Shown here: in pieces, positions 7,568 to 14,937 of the stretch
Layout: each line of letters begins with the position of its first letter
How positions within the stretch are numbered: the stretch's first letter is position 1
NCBI GenBank assembly: GCA_030624545.1
Contig: JAUXJX010000007.1
Coordinates: 1 to 15,951 of the forward strand
Direction: 5' to 3'
Source: Bacteroidota bacterium
Lineage (GTDB): Bacteria; Zhuqueibacterota; JdFR-76; DREG01
DNA: 15,951 nucleotides
Program-made: the position numbers and the translations under genes
Notes under the pieces: model-generated
Database searches by the model: none
Seen by the model: the letters and a program-made list of their open reading frames with translations, nothing else
What the model was told of the DNA's origin: nothing

Positions 7568-8758
7568 TCACGCTCGCTTGCGCTCCGGATCAAAAAACGG
7601 CGTCTTTACGATAGTGGCAGAAGCGACGTGCCTGGAATACTCCACCGTAATCTCCATTTCAACTTTGGCTCCCAGCCTTGCATGCTGCGATTCCACCATG
7701 CCCATGGCGATATATTTCTTGAGCAGGGGTGAAAAGGTACTGCTGGTTGCCTGGCCGATTTGTTTGCCATTCTTGTAGACTGGAACGGGGCTGCGCGATG
7801 CACGCCCCGCTACCAGTGGCGGCAGATCGGCTGCATCGAAAAGTTTTTCCAGCTCATTCCAATTTATTTCCAGTCCGACAAAACTCCAACGGGAGCCACG
7901 TTTTTTCTCTTCCAGCAATGCCTTTCGCCCGACGAAGTCGCCCTTCTTAAGTCTCACTGTCCAGCCCAGGCCCATTTCAAACGGCGAGGATTTACGGAAT
8001 TCCGTTAGCGCCTTTTGACTGGAGATATAATCCACTTCGATAAGCAAGAGTCCCGCCTCGATCCTGGCGATATCCAATGCCACCATTCCGGCGGGTGAAA
8101 TGCCGTATCCCGCCCCCTTTTCCATCAGGATGTCCCACATCCTTTCGGCGAATTTAGGTTTAACCCACAATTCGTAGCCAAGATCGCCAGTGTAGCCCGT
8201 TCTTGTCACGGTCACCGGAAAATCATCAATTCTGCCTTGTGCAAGGTGAAAGAATTTCAGTTTATCAAAATCCACTCCGCTCACGACCTGCTTAACAATG
8301 TCACGTGACTTCGGGCCCTGCAGCGCCAGAGCAGCCAGGGACTCCGAGACGTCCTCCACGTGGACGTCCATTCCGAAGCCGCAGTCTTCAAACCAACGCA
8401 GGCTGGGATCGGCCGCGGTGATGCGAAAATGGTTTTTGGCCAGCCTCGAAACCGTCCCGTCATCGATCGCCTTGCCTTCTTCATCGCACCACGATGTATA
8501 CATCACCTGGCCTATCTTACATTTGGCTGCGTTGCGGGTGATGACGCGGTCCACCAACCGGGTCGCGTCCGGCCCTGTAATCTCATATTTGAACAAGGGT
8601 GTCACATCAATTAGGCCGGCCGAGTTGCGAATTGCGTAATACTCCCGGTCGTGTGTGGGCTCGTAGGTGCTTGCAGCAATGTAGCCGGACCAATTACGCC
8701 ACTCGTGGCTCTTGCATAATGCTGAAGTCCGAGAGTGAAAGGGAGAGGGAGCAGGCAT
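7568..8758 (-). CDS. GcvT-like aminomethyltransferase / folate-binding protein
   Basis: This 396-residue protein of the glycine-cleavage T-protein family has recognisable blocks: AGLIDVTPLFKYEITGPDA (~48-65), GKAIDDGTV (~95-103, with the Asp pair at 99-100 at the position of the catalytic Asp of T-proteins), ALQGPKS (~145-151), RTGYTGDLGYEL (~186-197), ARIEAGL (~231-237) and a C-terminal SSTFSPLLKKYIAMGMV. T-proteins move a one-carbon unit to tetrahydrofolate. No gcvH or gcvP gene is nearby, so glycine cleavage itself is doubtful. Instead it precedes two FAD oxidoreductases, recalling the GcvT-like half of dimethylglycine/sarcosine dehydrogenases. The start is the only in-frame ATG, four codons after a stop; its Shine-Dalgarno is weak. 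Confidence 0.85.
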   Translation of the reverse strand: MPAPSPFHSRTSALCKSHEWRNWSGYIAASTYEPTHDREYYAIRNSAGLIDVTPLFKYEITGPDATRLVDRVITRNAAKCKIGQVMYTSWCDEEGKAIDDGTVSRLAKNHFRITAADPSLRWFEDCGFGMDVHVEDVSESLAALALQGPKSRDIVKQVVSGVDFDKLKFFHLAQGRIDDFPVTVTRTGYTGDLGYELWVKPKFAERMWDILMEKGAGYGISPAGMVALDIARIEAGLLLIEVDYISSQKALTEFRKSSPFEMGLGWTVRLKKGDFVGRKALLEEKKRGSRWSFVGLEINWNELEKLFDAADLPPLVAGRASRSPVPVYKNGKQIGQATSSTFSPLLKKYIAMGMVESQHARLGAKVEMEITVEYSRHVASATIVKTPFFDPERKRA

Positions 8759-8881
8759 CCGCTTTGTCTAATCTTCCGTATTCCTTTGAGAAGCTCTCTG
8801 GTTTGGAGCAGCCAACCGGGGCTGATAATCGAGGATAGTAAATTGAGGGGTAATTTTCAAGTGATGGTTAGGCTTTAGAGT

Positions 8882-9328
8882 CTATCCTGGATATTTTCCC
8901 ATGATATAGTCCTTCAAGTAACGATTTTCATAGCTCACATCATTTAGAAAAGCCTTTACGAGATCGCCAATAGAAATAACCCCCTGAACGATATCGCCGT
9001 CGAGAATGGGGATATGGCGGATTTTGTTTTTGCTCATGATTCCCAGAAGGTACTCCACGTCGTCATCCGGAAGCCCAATGATTAGGTCCGTCGTCATAAC
9101 GGATTCGACCTTTGTGGTTTTCAACTCGTCACACCGACAAACACACTCTCTGAGAATGTCTCGCTCAGTAAAAATTCCCACGAGCTTCTGATTGTCGTCG
9201 ATGACGATAACAGATCCAATATTATGATCTGTCAGCTTTTTTATCGCCTCATGAATTGACTGTGCCGGGTGCACCGAAACGACACCAGGACTTTTGGTGG
9301 CAAGAAGATCTTTCACTTTGGTCTTCAT
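8882..9328 (-). CDS. Tandem CBS-domain protein
   Basis: This 148-residue protein consists almost entirely of two CBS domains (about residues 7-65 and 72-132). Typical CBS strands are visible: VIVIDDNQKLVGIFTERDI in the first, and RHIPILDGDIVQGVISIGD in the second. Each is preceded by a VM/DLL 'V-x-D/S-x-M' type entry helix. Stand-alone CBS pairs bind adenine nucleotides (AMP, ATP, SAM) and act as energy or ligand sensors for partner proteins; the partner here is unknown. GGGAGG lies about 8 bases before the ATG, so the start is firm. It lies 123 bp upstream of the GcvT-like gene on the same strand and might be co-transcribed with it. No terminator is evident in between. Confidence 0.85.
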   Translation of the reverse strand: MKTKVKDLLATKSPGVVSVHPAQSIHEAIKKLTDHNIGSVIVIDDNQKLVGIFTERDILRECVCRCDELKTTKVESVMTTDLIIGLPDDDVEYLLGIMSKNKIRHIPILDGDIVQGVISIGDLVKAFLNDVSYENRYLKDYIMGKYPG

Positions 9329-9611
9329 GGTCGAACCTCCCGGCTAATTCTTACATCATCTCAGCATGAGTGTGGTAAAGCTAATAAATTCAAACCGCAT
9401 AAGCAATGTCGAATCCAAACAGGAAAAAAATGTGGGGCCATCTTTTTTGTGCATGTATTGGAGATCACACGACCAAACCGGCAAACTCTTTTCCGGATTC
9501 TATAAAAAATCCCGATGCCGGGTGAGGCAAAACCGACACCGGGATACTGCCAATTGCTTGGAGCAATGCCTCGAAATTCTACGAAAGAAATGAAAAGAGC
9601 GATTTAGTAAT
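9329..9611. other. Intergenic region
   Basis: These 283 bases lie between the Yip1 gene and the CBS gene, both on the minus strand. The part near 9501-9545 is the intrinsic terminator of the Yip1 transcript. The rest presumably carries the CBS gene's promoter, but I see no convincing -35/-10 pair. No coding signal is supported. Confidence 0.5.
9504..9545 (-). terminator. Rho-independent terminator of the Yip1 gene
   Basis: Read on the minus strand, ATCCCGGTGTCGGT, a short loop and ACCCGGCATCGGGAT form a stem of about 13-14 bp. It is continuous if two G-U pairs are allowed, and a run of six T follows (9504-9509). On the plus strand those two positions become A-C mismatches and no T-run follows, so the polarity is minus. 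It lies about 65 bp past the Yip1 stop codon. Confidence 0.85.
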
Positions 9612-10181
9612 TTAACGGTAACCGCTCATCATCGATAACCCTACGATTGAAGCAGAAATCGCACCGATGATGGCGAAGACTACGATCGCTATGATGAGAA
9701 CGGCGATGGTGTAGACAAGCGTTTTGTCTGCCGGACATTCCATGAGATGAGGAAGTCCCACGTAAAAGAGATAAATGCTGTAAAGCCCGAGAATTTGCAG
9801 TGGCGCTAAGCTGGGAATAATCGCCACCACACCAATTACCCACGAGGCCGTCATGGAATAGGCCACCAATTTCAAGGAATTGATGCTGCTTTTTTGCCCT
9901 TGAAAGCTGGGTGCAAGGGCGTCGACGATTTTCGCCATGACAAAGACGCCAACCAGGCTGAGTGCATAGGCCACGACCATCCAGGATATGCCCCTGAAAA
10001 ATGGCAGGCCATAGCCAAACAGCCACTGTCCGAGAAATCCCGCAACAAGCGGGACCGCGGCAAGAATCATTAAATACTCGGTATAAATCTGCTTCTCGGT
10101 TTTCGCTTCACTCTTGATCACCGGCCAGGTATCTACCGGCTTTAAGAGGATAGCCTTCACGCGATCGAGAATTTCCTGCAT
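9612..10181 (-). CDS. Yip1-family integral membrane protein
   Basis: This 189-residue protein has a short N-terminal amphipathic region (VKAILLKPVDTWPVIKSE, ~8-25) followed by about five hydrophobic segments near 34-55, 66-88, 107-124, 127-145 and 153-182. The 'P-x-x-T/W-x-x-I' N-terminal pattern, the Y-L-x-x-G-L-P segment (~140-145) and the five-helix layout fit the bacterial Yip1 domain (PF04893). The function of bacterial members is unknown; eukaryotic Yip1 acts in vesicle traffic. The ribosome binding site AGGGAGG directly precedes the ATG. It is divergent from spmA and ends in a strong terminator, so it is probably monocistronic. Confidence 0.8.
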   Translation of the reverse strand: MQEILDRVKAILLKPVDTWPVIKSEAKTEKQIYTEYLMILAAVPLVAGFLGQWLFGYGLPFFRGISWMVVAYALSLVGVFVMAKIVDALAPSFQGQKSSINSLKLVAYSMTASWVIGVVAIIPSLAPLQILGLYSIYLFYVGLPHLMECPADKTLVYTIAVLIIAIVVFAIIGAISASIVGLSMMSGYR

Positions 10182-10474
10182 CCTACCTCCCTTTCATTCA
10201 AAAATAATGACGACAAGCGACTGGAAAAGTGCCAACATGATACAACAAATAAGCTTCTAGCGCAAGTAATTTTTGGAATTATGGGGCTTCCCAATCATTA
10301 ATTCGACATTCCGGATCAGACCTGGCTAACAAGAAACACTTGCTAAAAGAGGGAAAAATTCTAACTTGTTTTCGTCGATTTAAAATAAAACCGGTTTAGT
10401 CAGCAAAACCTTGGTCTTGAAGCATCTTTGTTGACAGCCTGTCCTATCTGCAAAACCTCAAATAGGAGGCAACT
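10182..10474. promoter_or_regulatory. Divergent intergenic region yip1 / spmA
   Basis: These 293 bases separate two divergent genes and must contain both promoters. A TTGACA occurs at 10431-10436 towards spmA but has no acceptable -10 at 16-18 bp. A TAAAAT at 10381-10386 lacks a good -35. I therefore assign no exact promoter. Confidence 0.4.
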
Positions 10475-11110
10475 ATGCTAAACTATGTCTGGCTCTTCTT
10501 AATGGTTTGCGCACTGGTATTTGGAGCGATTAACGGGAAGCTTAAGGAAGTAACCGAAGCTGCTTTTCAGTACGCCGGGATCGCTGTGGATATTGCGTTG
10601 GGATTGATCGGAATTATGGCGCTCTGGCTCGGCATTATGCGTATTGGCGAAAAGGCCGGCCTAATCCAGCTGCTGGCCCGGGCAATCCGCCCCATCACGA
10701 GATGGTTGTTTCCGGGTGTCCCGTCCGAACACCCCGCTATGGGCGCCATGATCTTGAACATCTCGGCGAACTGGCTTGGGCTTGGCAATGCGGCCACTCC
10801 GTTTGGTATTAAGGCCATGGAAGAATTGCAAAAGCTCAATCCATATAAGGATACCGCCACCGACGCAATGGTCGTATTCCTCGCCTTGAATACCGCCAGT
10901 ATAACCCTGATCCCGGCCAGCATCATCGCCATCCGGGTTAAATTGGGCTCCGCCGCGCCGTGGGAAATAATCGGAACCGCAATATTCGCATCCACGGTAG
11001 CGACCATTACAGCCGTCACTTTCGCCAAATTGTTCCAACGCCTTCCCGTATTCCGCATAAAGCCGGCTGACACCACCGCTTCGAGCACTGAAGAGGAGAG
11101 CCGATCATGA
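10475..11110 (+). CDS. spmA: SpmA-like membrane protein (nucleoside-recognition/Gate domain)
   Basis: This 211-residue, strongly hydrophobic protein has the SpmA arrangement: N-terminal membrane helix, LGLIGIMALWLGIMRIGEKAG (~42-62), RPITRWLFP, then the conserved NISANWLGLGNAATPFGIKAM block (~94-115), and later NTASITLIPASIIAIR (~134-149). SpmA and SpmB contain the Gate (nucleoside recognition) domain, PF07670. In Bacillus subtilis they affect spore-core dehydration, but homologues occur in many bacteria that do not form spores, where the role is unknown (probably transport). AGGAGG sits about 7 bases before the ATG. The stop overlaps the spmB start as ATGA, indicating translational coupling. 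Confidence 0.9.
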   Translation: MLNYVWLFLMVCALVFGAINGKLKEVTEAAFQYAGIAVDIALGLIGIMALWLGIMRIGEKAGLIQLLARAIRPITRWLFPGVPSEHPAMGAMILNISANWLGLGNAATPFGIKAMEELQKLNPYKDTATDAMVVFLALNTASITLIPASIIAIRVKLGSAAPWEIIGTAIFASTVATITAVTFAKLFQRLPVFRIKPADTTASSTEEESRS

Positions 11111-11652
11111 GTGAATTATTCCGCACCATCATTGAACACGTATCGCTGTACGCCATTCCCGTATTCCTCTTTCTCATTCCGGTTCTCGCGTTCGTCAAAA
11201 AGGTAAAAATCTACGAGGAGTTTGTTGAGGGAGCGAAGGAGGGATTTCAGGTTGCCGTTAGAATCATTCCCTATTTGGTTGCGATCCTGGTCGCAATCGG
11301 CATGTTCCGTGCTTCCGGAGCAATGGACGTGTTTGTTTCGATACTATCACCCTTCACGGACTGGATCGGCTTTCCGGCAGAGGTTTTGCCGGCCGCGTTT
11401 ATGCGCCCGCTGTCGGGCAGCGGTACCCTGGGAATCGTAACGGAATTAATGACAACACACGGCACGGATTCCTTTATCGGGCGCTTTGCATCCACTATCT
11501 ACGGATCGACCGAAACTACATTTTACGTGCTGGCTGTATATTTTGGCGCAGTAAATATTAAGAAGATCCGTCACGCCGTGCCGTCGGGATTGATAGCGGA
11601 CATTGCAGGAATCGGAGCAGCCTTGTTTATCTGCAGAATCGTATTTGGGTAG
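11107..11652 (+). CDS. spmB: SpmB-like membrane protein (nucleoside-recognition/Gate domain)
   Basis: This 181-residue membrane protein has the SpmB pattern: IPVFLFLIPVLAFVKKVKIYEEFVEGAKEGF (~17-47), a hydrophobic IIPYLVAILVAIGMFRASGA segment, RPLSGSGTLGI (~101-111) and STETTFYVLAVYFGAV (~133-148). It starts inside the spmA stop codon and almost certainly acts with SpmA as a pair. Length is normal (about 175-180). It ends only 4 bp before the stop of the convergent TIM-barrel gene, so its transcript must read into the opposite gene. Confidence 0.9.
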   Translation: MSELFRTIIEHVSLYAIPVFLFLIPVLAFVKKVKIYEEFVEGAKEGFQVAVRIIPYLVAILVAIGMFRASGAMDVFVSILSPFTDWIGFPAEVLPAAFMRPLSGSGTLGIVTELMTTHGTDSFIGRFASTIYGSTETTFYVLAVYFGAVNIKKIRHAVPSGLIADIAGIGAALFICRIVFG

Positions 11653-11662
11653 AATGCTACCC
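11647..11662. repeat. Hairpin spanning two convergent stop codons
   Basis: GGGTAG-AATG-CTACCC is a perfect 6-bp stem with a 4-base loop. It contains the TAG of spmB (11650-11652) and, on the other strand, the TAG of the TIM-barrel gene (11657-11659). No T-run follows on either side, so it is not a classical terminator. Confidence 0.6.
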
Positions 11663-12505
11663 TGGATTTCCCCTGAAGCGCCTCTGCAACATAGGCAAAA
11701 AGAAAAAGCTGCGGAGCCGCATTGAAAAATATTTCATCCGATTAACGGAGCGAAGTACCAACAGATAGCTGTTGAACAGGGGGCCCAGATCAGAGAGCGA
11801 TCGAGGCCTTATTTCGAGATTGATCATCTCCCGGTATCGTTTGTCGCGCAGAAATTCGAGAATTGCCTTCACAGGAAGATTTCCCTCCTGTCCAAAAGGC
11901 TGGTGCAGATCCTCCTCGCGGGTGCAATCGGAGAGATGTAACAGCCGGATCTTGGAGTAATGTTTTTTCAGCATGGGGAAAAAATCATCCCGGCTCATGT
12001 AGGCATGGGGAGGATCGAAACAAATTCCGATCAACCGGTCGCCGAGCGCTAATTCCGCCCTTTCCAGAAATTGGTCAAAATCAAAATCTTCATTTTCCAG
12101 CGTGTTTTCCACCACAATCGGCACTTCCAAACGCCTAAGGTTTTCAAACAGGAACTCCTCGGATGTTTCCCCCGGCGTATCCTCAAAATGTCCTTCCGTC
12201 GGATGAGCCAAAGCATATTGCAGGTTCATCCTCTTCCAATGCCGGTTGACCTTTTCGATTAATGCATCAATCTCTTGTTTCTTCTCATGGCAGGAAAAAT
12301 CGTAACCGTAATCCGCAATTAGGGGAAGATGCAGACCCAGCTTCAAGCCGTTTAGATTCGAAACCACCTTCTCAATGTCATCGAAGATTGAGGGCGTTAC
12401 CTCGGAAAACTCAACACCGGCTTTACGGAGCACTTGAAGGAGATAGGAAGCTTGAATCCCTTCAAATGTATCAACTGTGAATCCCACCAGGGCGCCCGTC
12501 TGCAT
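11657..12505 (-). CDS. Xylose-isomerase-like TIM-barrel protein (sugar phosphate isomerase/epimerase family)
   Basis: This 282-residue protein fits the AP-endonuclease-2/xylose-isomerase-like TIM barrel (PF01261). Candidate metal and active-site residues fall on successive strand ends: His59 (LGLHLP), His101 (ALAHPTEGH), Glu133 (IVVENT), Asp164 and His167 (ICFDPPHAY), His190 (LLHLSD) and Glu231 (INLEIRP). This set is complete enough for a metal-dependent isomerase/epimerase or endonuclease-like enzyme. The C-terminal tail beyond ~250 is basic and hydrophobic (FFFLPMLQRRFR) and is not part of the usual barrel. The substrate is unknown. It is the last gene of the block with the GTPase and roadblock genes, 72 bp after the roadblock stop. 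The Shine-Dalgarno (AGGG) is weak. Confidence 0.75.
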   Translation of the reverse strand: MQTGALVGFTVDTFEGIQASYLLQVLRKAGVEFSEVTPSIFDDIEKVVSNLNGLKLGLHLPLIADYGYDFSCHEKKQEIDALIEKVNRHWKRMNLQYALAHPTEGHFEDTPGETSEEFLFENLRRLEVPIVVENTLENEDFDFDQFLERAELALGDRLIGICFDPPHAYMSRDDFFPMLKKHYSKIRLLHLSDCTREEDLHQPFGQEGNLPVKAILEFLRDKRYREMINLEIRPRSLSDLGPLFNSYLLVLRSVNRMKYFSMRLRSFFFLPMLQRRFRGNPG

Positions 12506-12563
12506 ACGTGCTTTACCCTAAAGCTATCTTGCTCGGTTGTCCGTCATTTACGGCAGACATCAG

Positions 12564-12589
12564 GTTATGGAGATCCTCTAATCCATAAC
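12564..12589. repeat. 8-bp stem hairpin at the end of the second roadblock gene
   Basis: GTTATGGA (12564-12571) pairs with TCCATAAC (12582-12589) around a 10-base loop. The stop codon of the roadblock gene (12578-12580) is in the loop. No T-run follows on the minus strand. It could be an mRNA-processing or stability hairpin between this gene and the TIM-barrel gene. Confidence 0.45.
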
Positions 12590-13012
12590 GGTCTGGCTGA
12601 TCTCTTTGATGGTTTTAACCAGCCGGTTGGTGTTGGCTCTATAACGTTTTCCCCTGGGGACTACCAACACCAGGGTTACTTCCTGTCCGAAGGCCCGGAA
12701 AGTGCGAACGGCGACGCTTCGTCGGGTACGTCCCACCATGAGTATCTCCAATCCACCCTTGAAGGCGGTGTCATTGCCAAGAAAATCAAGCGCATCGGTC
12801 ACGGTGTAGGCAACCTCCCCGGCCGCATCCTGTGAAAAATCGTTGCCGCCGCTAACGCCGGCAAGAAGGAGTCCTTCAGATGAAAAAAGGTACATGCAAT
12901 CTATACTGCCAAGGTTGACGACTTTTTCCAGTTCAGTTTCGATTTGCTTTTGAGGAACAATGGTCTCTGAAAAAGGTCTTTGATCAATAGGCTGGTCAGC
13001 TATTTTCAACAT
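12578..13012 (-). CDS. Roadblock/LC7-domain protein (MglB-like), second copy
   Basis: This 144-residue protein has the roadblock/LC7 fold: a helix (QIETELEKVVNLG, ~23-35), strand SIDCMYLFSSEGLLLAGVSGG (~36-56), a central helix AAGEVAYTVTDALDFL (~63-78), then strands LEILMVGRTRRSVAVRTF (~88-105) and QEVTLVLVVP (~109-118), and a closing helix. Proteins of this family dimerise and in many bacteria act as GAPs or scaffolds for MglA-type GTPases. The 5' end overlaps the GTPase gene by 17 bp, so the two are translationally coupled and probably form a cognate pair. It differs strongly in sequence from the other roadblock protein upstream of the GTPase. Confidence 0.75.
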   Translation of the reverse strand: MLKIADQPIDQRPFSETIVPQKQIETELEKVVNLGSIDCMYLFSSEGLLLAGVSGGNDFSQDAAGEVAYTVTDALDFLGNDTAFKGGLEILMVGRTRRSVAVRTFRAFGQEVTLVLVVPRGKRYRANTNRLVKTIKEISQTVMD

Positions 13013-13595
13013 GCCATTTCCTTTCTATTTCTCCGATAACATTGTTTATGATGGTTTTTAACGTTTCTCTAACGCCTGTACCCTGAACAGCCACGGCGGT
13101 AAAATATGGAACGGCATTGAAGTTTAGCTTACTCTGTAATTCCTCTATGCCGACGAGATCTTCCATGTCCTGTTTGTTGAATTGGATTACCCAGGGTATC
13201 TGCTCCAGAGAACGATTGTATCTTATCAGGTTTTTTTCCAAATCCAGCAGAGAATCCAGGTTATCTCTCAGCCTGTTTCGTTGAGAGTCGGCAATAAACA
13301 CCACCCCGTCAACGCCATTCAAAATAATGCGGCGACTTGCTGCATAATAGTATTGCCCCGGCACCGTGTACAGACTAAATTTCGGTCTTTTGCCATGAAT
13401 CGCAGGCAACTCGAATTGCATAAAATCAAAAAAGATTGTTCGCTCTTCCATGGTTTTCAAGCAAACCATCTCACCTCTATGGGTTGGATCGATCTGGTTA
13501 TAAATACGTTGAAGATTCGTGGTTTTGCCGCTGAGCCCTGGTCCATAATAGACTATTTTTATGTAAATCTCTTGAAGAGCCCAATTGATGAACAT
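12996..13595 (-). CDS. MglA-type small Ras-like GTPase
   Basis: This 199-residue small GTPase has a P-loop GPGLSGKTT (18-26), a conserved ERTIFFDF (51-58), a G3 motif TVPGQ (77-81; MglA proteins use this in place of DxxG) and a G4 motif NKQD (140-143). The N-terminus INWALQEIYIKIVYYGPG is typical of the MglA family. Family members control polarity and motility in Myxococcus and have less understood roles elsewhere. The protein lies between two roadblock genes, 11 bp after the first and overlapping the second, which fits a GTPase with its regulator(s). No strong Shine-Dalgarno is seen, but the start matches the family, and coupling to the preceding gene may help translation. Confidence 0.9.
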   Translation of the reverse strand: MFINWALQEIYIKIVYYGPGLSGKTTNLQRIYNQIDPTHRGEMVCLKTMEERTIFFDFMQFELPAIHGKRPKFSLYTVPGQYYYAASRRIILNGVDGVVFIADSQRNRLRDNLDSLLDLEKNLIRYNRSLEQIPWVIQFNKQDMEDLVGIEELQSKLNFNAVPYFTAVAVQGTGVRETLKTIINNVIGEIERKWHVENS

Positions 13596-13606
13596 GAAAT
13601 CGATTT

Positions 13607-14119
13607 CTATCCGAGTATTTTGTCCAAGCCTTCGGTGACGTAGGATTTGAATTCGGAATTGATGATGTTGCTAATTTTCACCATCTCCTCAAAATTCGTT
13701 TCGATGATCCGGCCAATCTTGTCAATCGATTTGCGTGTGAAAATTCGAACCATCCCGAGAGTCACCGTGGAATCGAAAATGACAGCCAGAAAAAACTGGT
13801 CCGTGAGGCTGGAGATATAAAGGTTGCTGCGGGACCCTTCGTGGTAATGCAGTCGAAACTGATTTTCCTGGCCCAGCAGTTTTGCGATCTCCGTTGTGGC
13901 GGAGAAATCTCCGGCCAAGAGGGCCGTCAGGATGGTGATGTCTGCGCCGGGCAGATCACCCTTTTGACAGATAAGCTGGCCGCTGAGATCACCGAAAAGC
14001 ACCAACTGGGATCTCAATTTCCCTCTGAGAAAGTCCAACTCCTGGGCAATCTCGTGATACTGCTCCTCAGAAAGCAATATCTGCTTGGCTTCCTGATTGG
14101 CTGTGTCTGGATTTTCCAT
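13607..14119 (-). CDS. Roadblock/LC7-domain protein, first copy
   Basis: This 170-residue protein has an N-terminal helical extension (~8-36, EEQYHEIAQELDFLRGKL) before a roadblock/LC7 core: LVLFGDLSGQLICQKGD (~39-55), a helix ILTALLAGDFSATTEIAKLL (~62-81), FRLHYHEGSRSNLYISSL (~88-105) and FFLAVIFDS (~109-117), then a C-terminal helix. The start at 14119 is chosen because GGGAGG lies about 7 bases upstream. The frame is open to 14338, but that longer form would overlap the phosphoesterase gene by 127 bp and add a basic stretch of no recognisable domain. It is separated by 11 bp from the MglA-like gene and by 92 bp from the phosphoesterase gene. The role is probably regulation or scaffolding of the GTPase. 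Confidence 0.75.
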   Translation of the reverse strand: MENPDTANQEAKQILLSEEQYHEIAQELDFLRGKLRSQLVLFGDLSGQLICQKGDLPGADITILTALLAGDFSATTEIAKLLGQENQFRLHYHEGSRSNLYISSLTDQFFLAVIFDSTVTLGMVRIFTRKSIDKIGRIIETNFEEMVKISNIINSEFKSYVTEGLDKILG

Positions 14120-14211
14120 GTTTCTGCCTCCCAAGATTAGTTCGGTCCTTGACAACTCTTTTTGCCCACGCCTGCAATTATGATAGTGAACCCGGACTCC
14201 TTCGTATTGCT

Positions 14212-14937
14212 TTATCTGCCATCGCCTAGTCTTTCGATTAAGTACTGCGGAAGTCCGGCCTGTTCCATCTGAAATTGGGTTTGCGGAATATCGTACTCGA
14301 TACGCCGGTAAACAAACTTGTTCGAGTCTGTATCCCATATACCATAGGAAGCGGCCGAATCATAATCCCGTGGCTGGCCGACTGCACCTACATTGATGAT
14401 ATAACGCTCATTCTGATTCAATTCTCGGGTCTTCTCCCTGCTAATCTTGTGGGAGAACTGATTCTGTACGAAAATGACGCCAACGTGGGTATGCCCCACG
14501 AAACAGACCTGTGCGCCAAAATGCAAAAACTGATTTTGAGCATCGTACACGCTGACGATGTAGTTCCACTCCTCCGGGCGATCGGGAGAGCTGTGAACAT
14601 ATACAGCATCCGGAGAAGTGTGAACAAAAGGGAGACCGGACAAATAATCCCTTGTCATTTCGGTTAAAACTTTTTGCGTCCAAAGGATGGCGTCTTTTGC
14701 GAATACGTTAAACGTCTCAATCGAATCTAACCCCGCAGCCGCTGCGTCATGATTTCCCATAAGACAGACATCTGCTCTTTCGCGCACAAGATCCACACAT
14801 TCATTCGGGGCAGGACCATAGCCCACGATATCGCCAAGGCAGATGATCTGATCGACGTTCTGTTGATCGATGTCACAAAACACTGCCTCCAGCGAGACAT
14901 AATTGCTGTGGATATCTGAGATTATTGCGACTCTCAT
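14212..14937 (-). CDS. Calcineurin-like metallophosphoesterase (YfcE/ApaH-like)
   Basis: This 241-residue enzyme has all the dimetal motifs of the superfamily: DIHSN (Asp8, His10), GDIVGYGP (Asp36), GNHDA (Asn62, His63), VHSSP (His115) and FVGHTHV (His149, His151). INVGAVGQPRDYDSAASY (~181-198) is the usual C-terminal signature of this subfamily. Members hydrolyse phosphodiesters or phosphomonoesters such as nucleotides; the substrate here cannot be told. It is the first gene of the block with the roadblock and MglA-like genes, which hints at nucleotide signalling or phosphoprotein turnover linked to that switch, but this is only context. There is no Shine-Dalgarno before the ATG; a promoter candidate lies 34 bp upstream. 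Confidence 0.85.
   Translation of the reverse strand: MRVAIISDIHSNYVSLEAVFCDIDQQNVDQIICLGDIVGYGPAPNECVDLVRERADVCLMGNHDAAAAGLDSIETFNVFAKDAILWTQKVLTEMTRDYLSGLPFVHTSPDAVYVHSSPDRPEEWNYIVSVYDAQNQFLHFGAQVCFVGHTHVGVIFVQNQFSHKISREKTRELNQNERYIINVGAVGQPRDYDSAASYGIWDTDSNKFVYRRIEYDIPQTQFQMEQAGLPQYLIERLGDGR

Noticed and set aside
7568..8758. Glycine cleavage system T-protein proper
   Set aside because: No gcvH or gcvP genes adjoin it, and the context with FAD oxidoreductases fits a different GcvT-like role better.
10431..10459. TTGACA upstream of spmA as a -35 box
   Set aside because: No acceptable -10 hexamer occurs at 16-18 bp, and the following sequence runs straight into the ribosome binding site.
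10567..11088. 173-codon frame antisense to spmA
   Set aside because: It is a shadow of a clearly recognisable gene with its own Shine-Dalgarno; no independent support.
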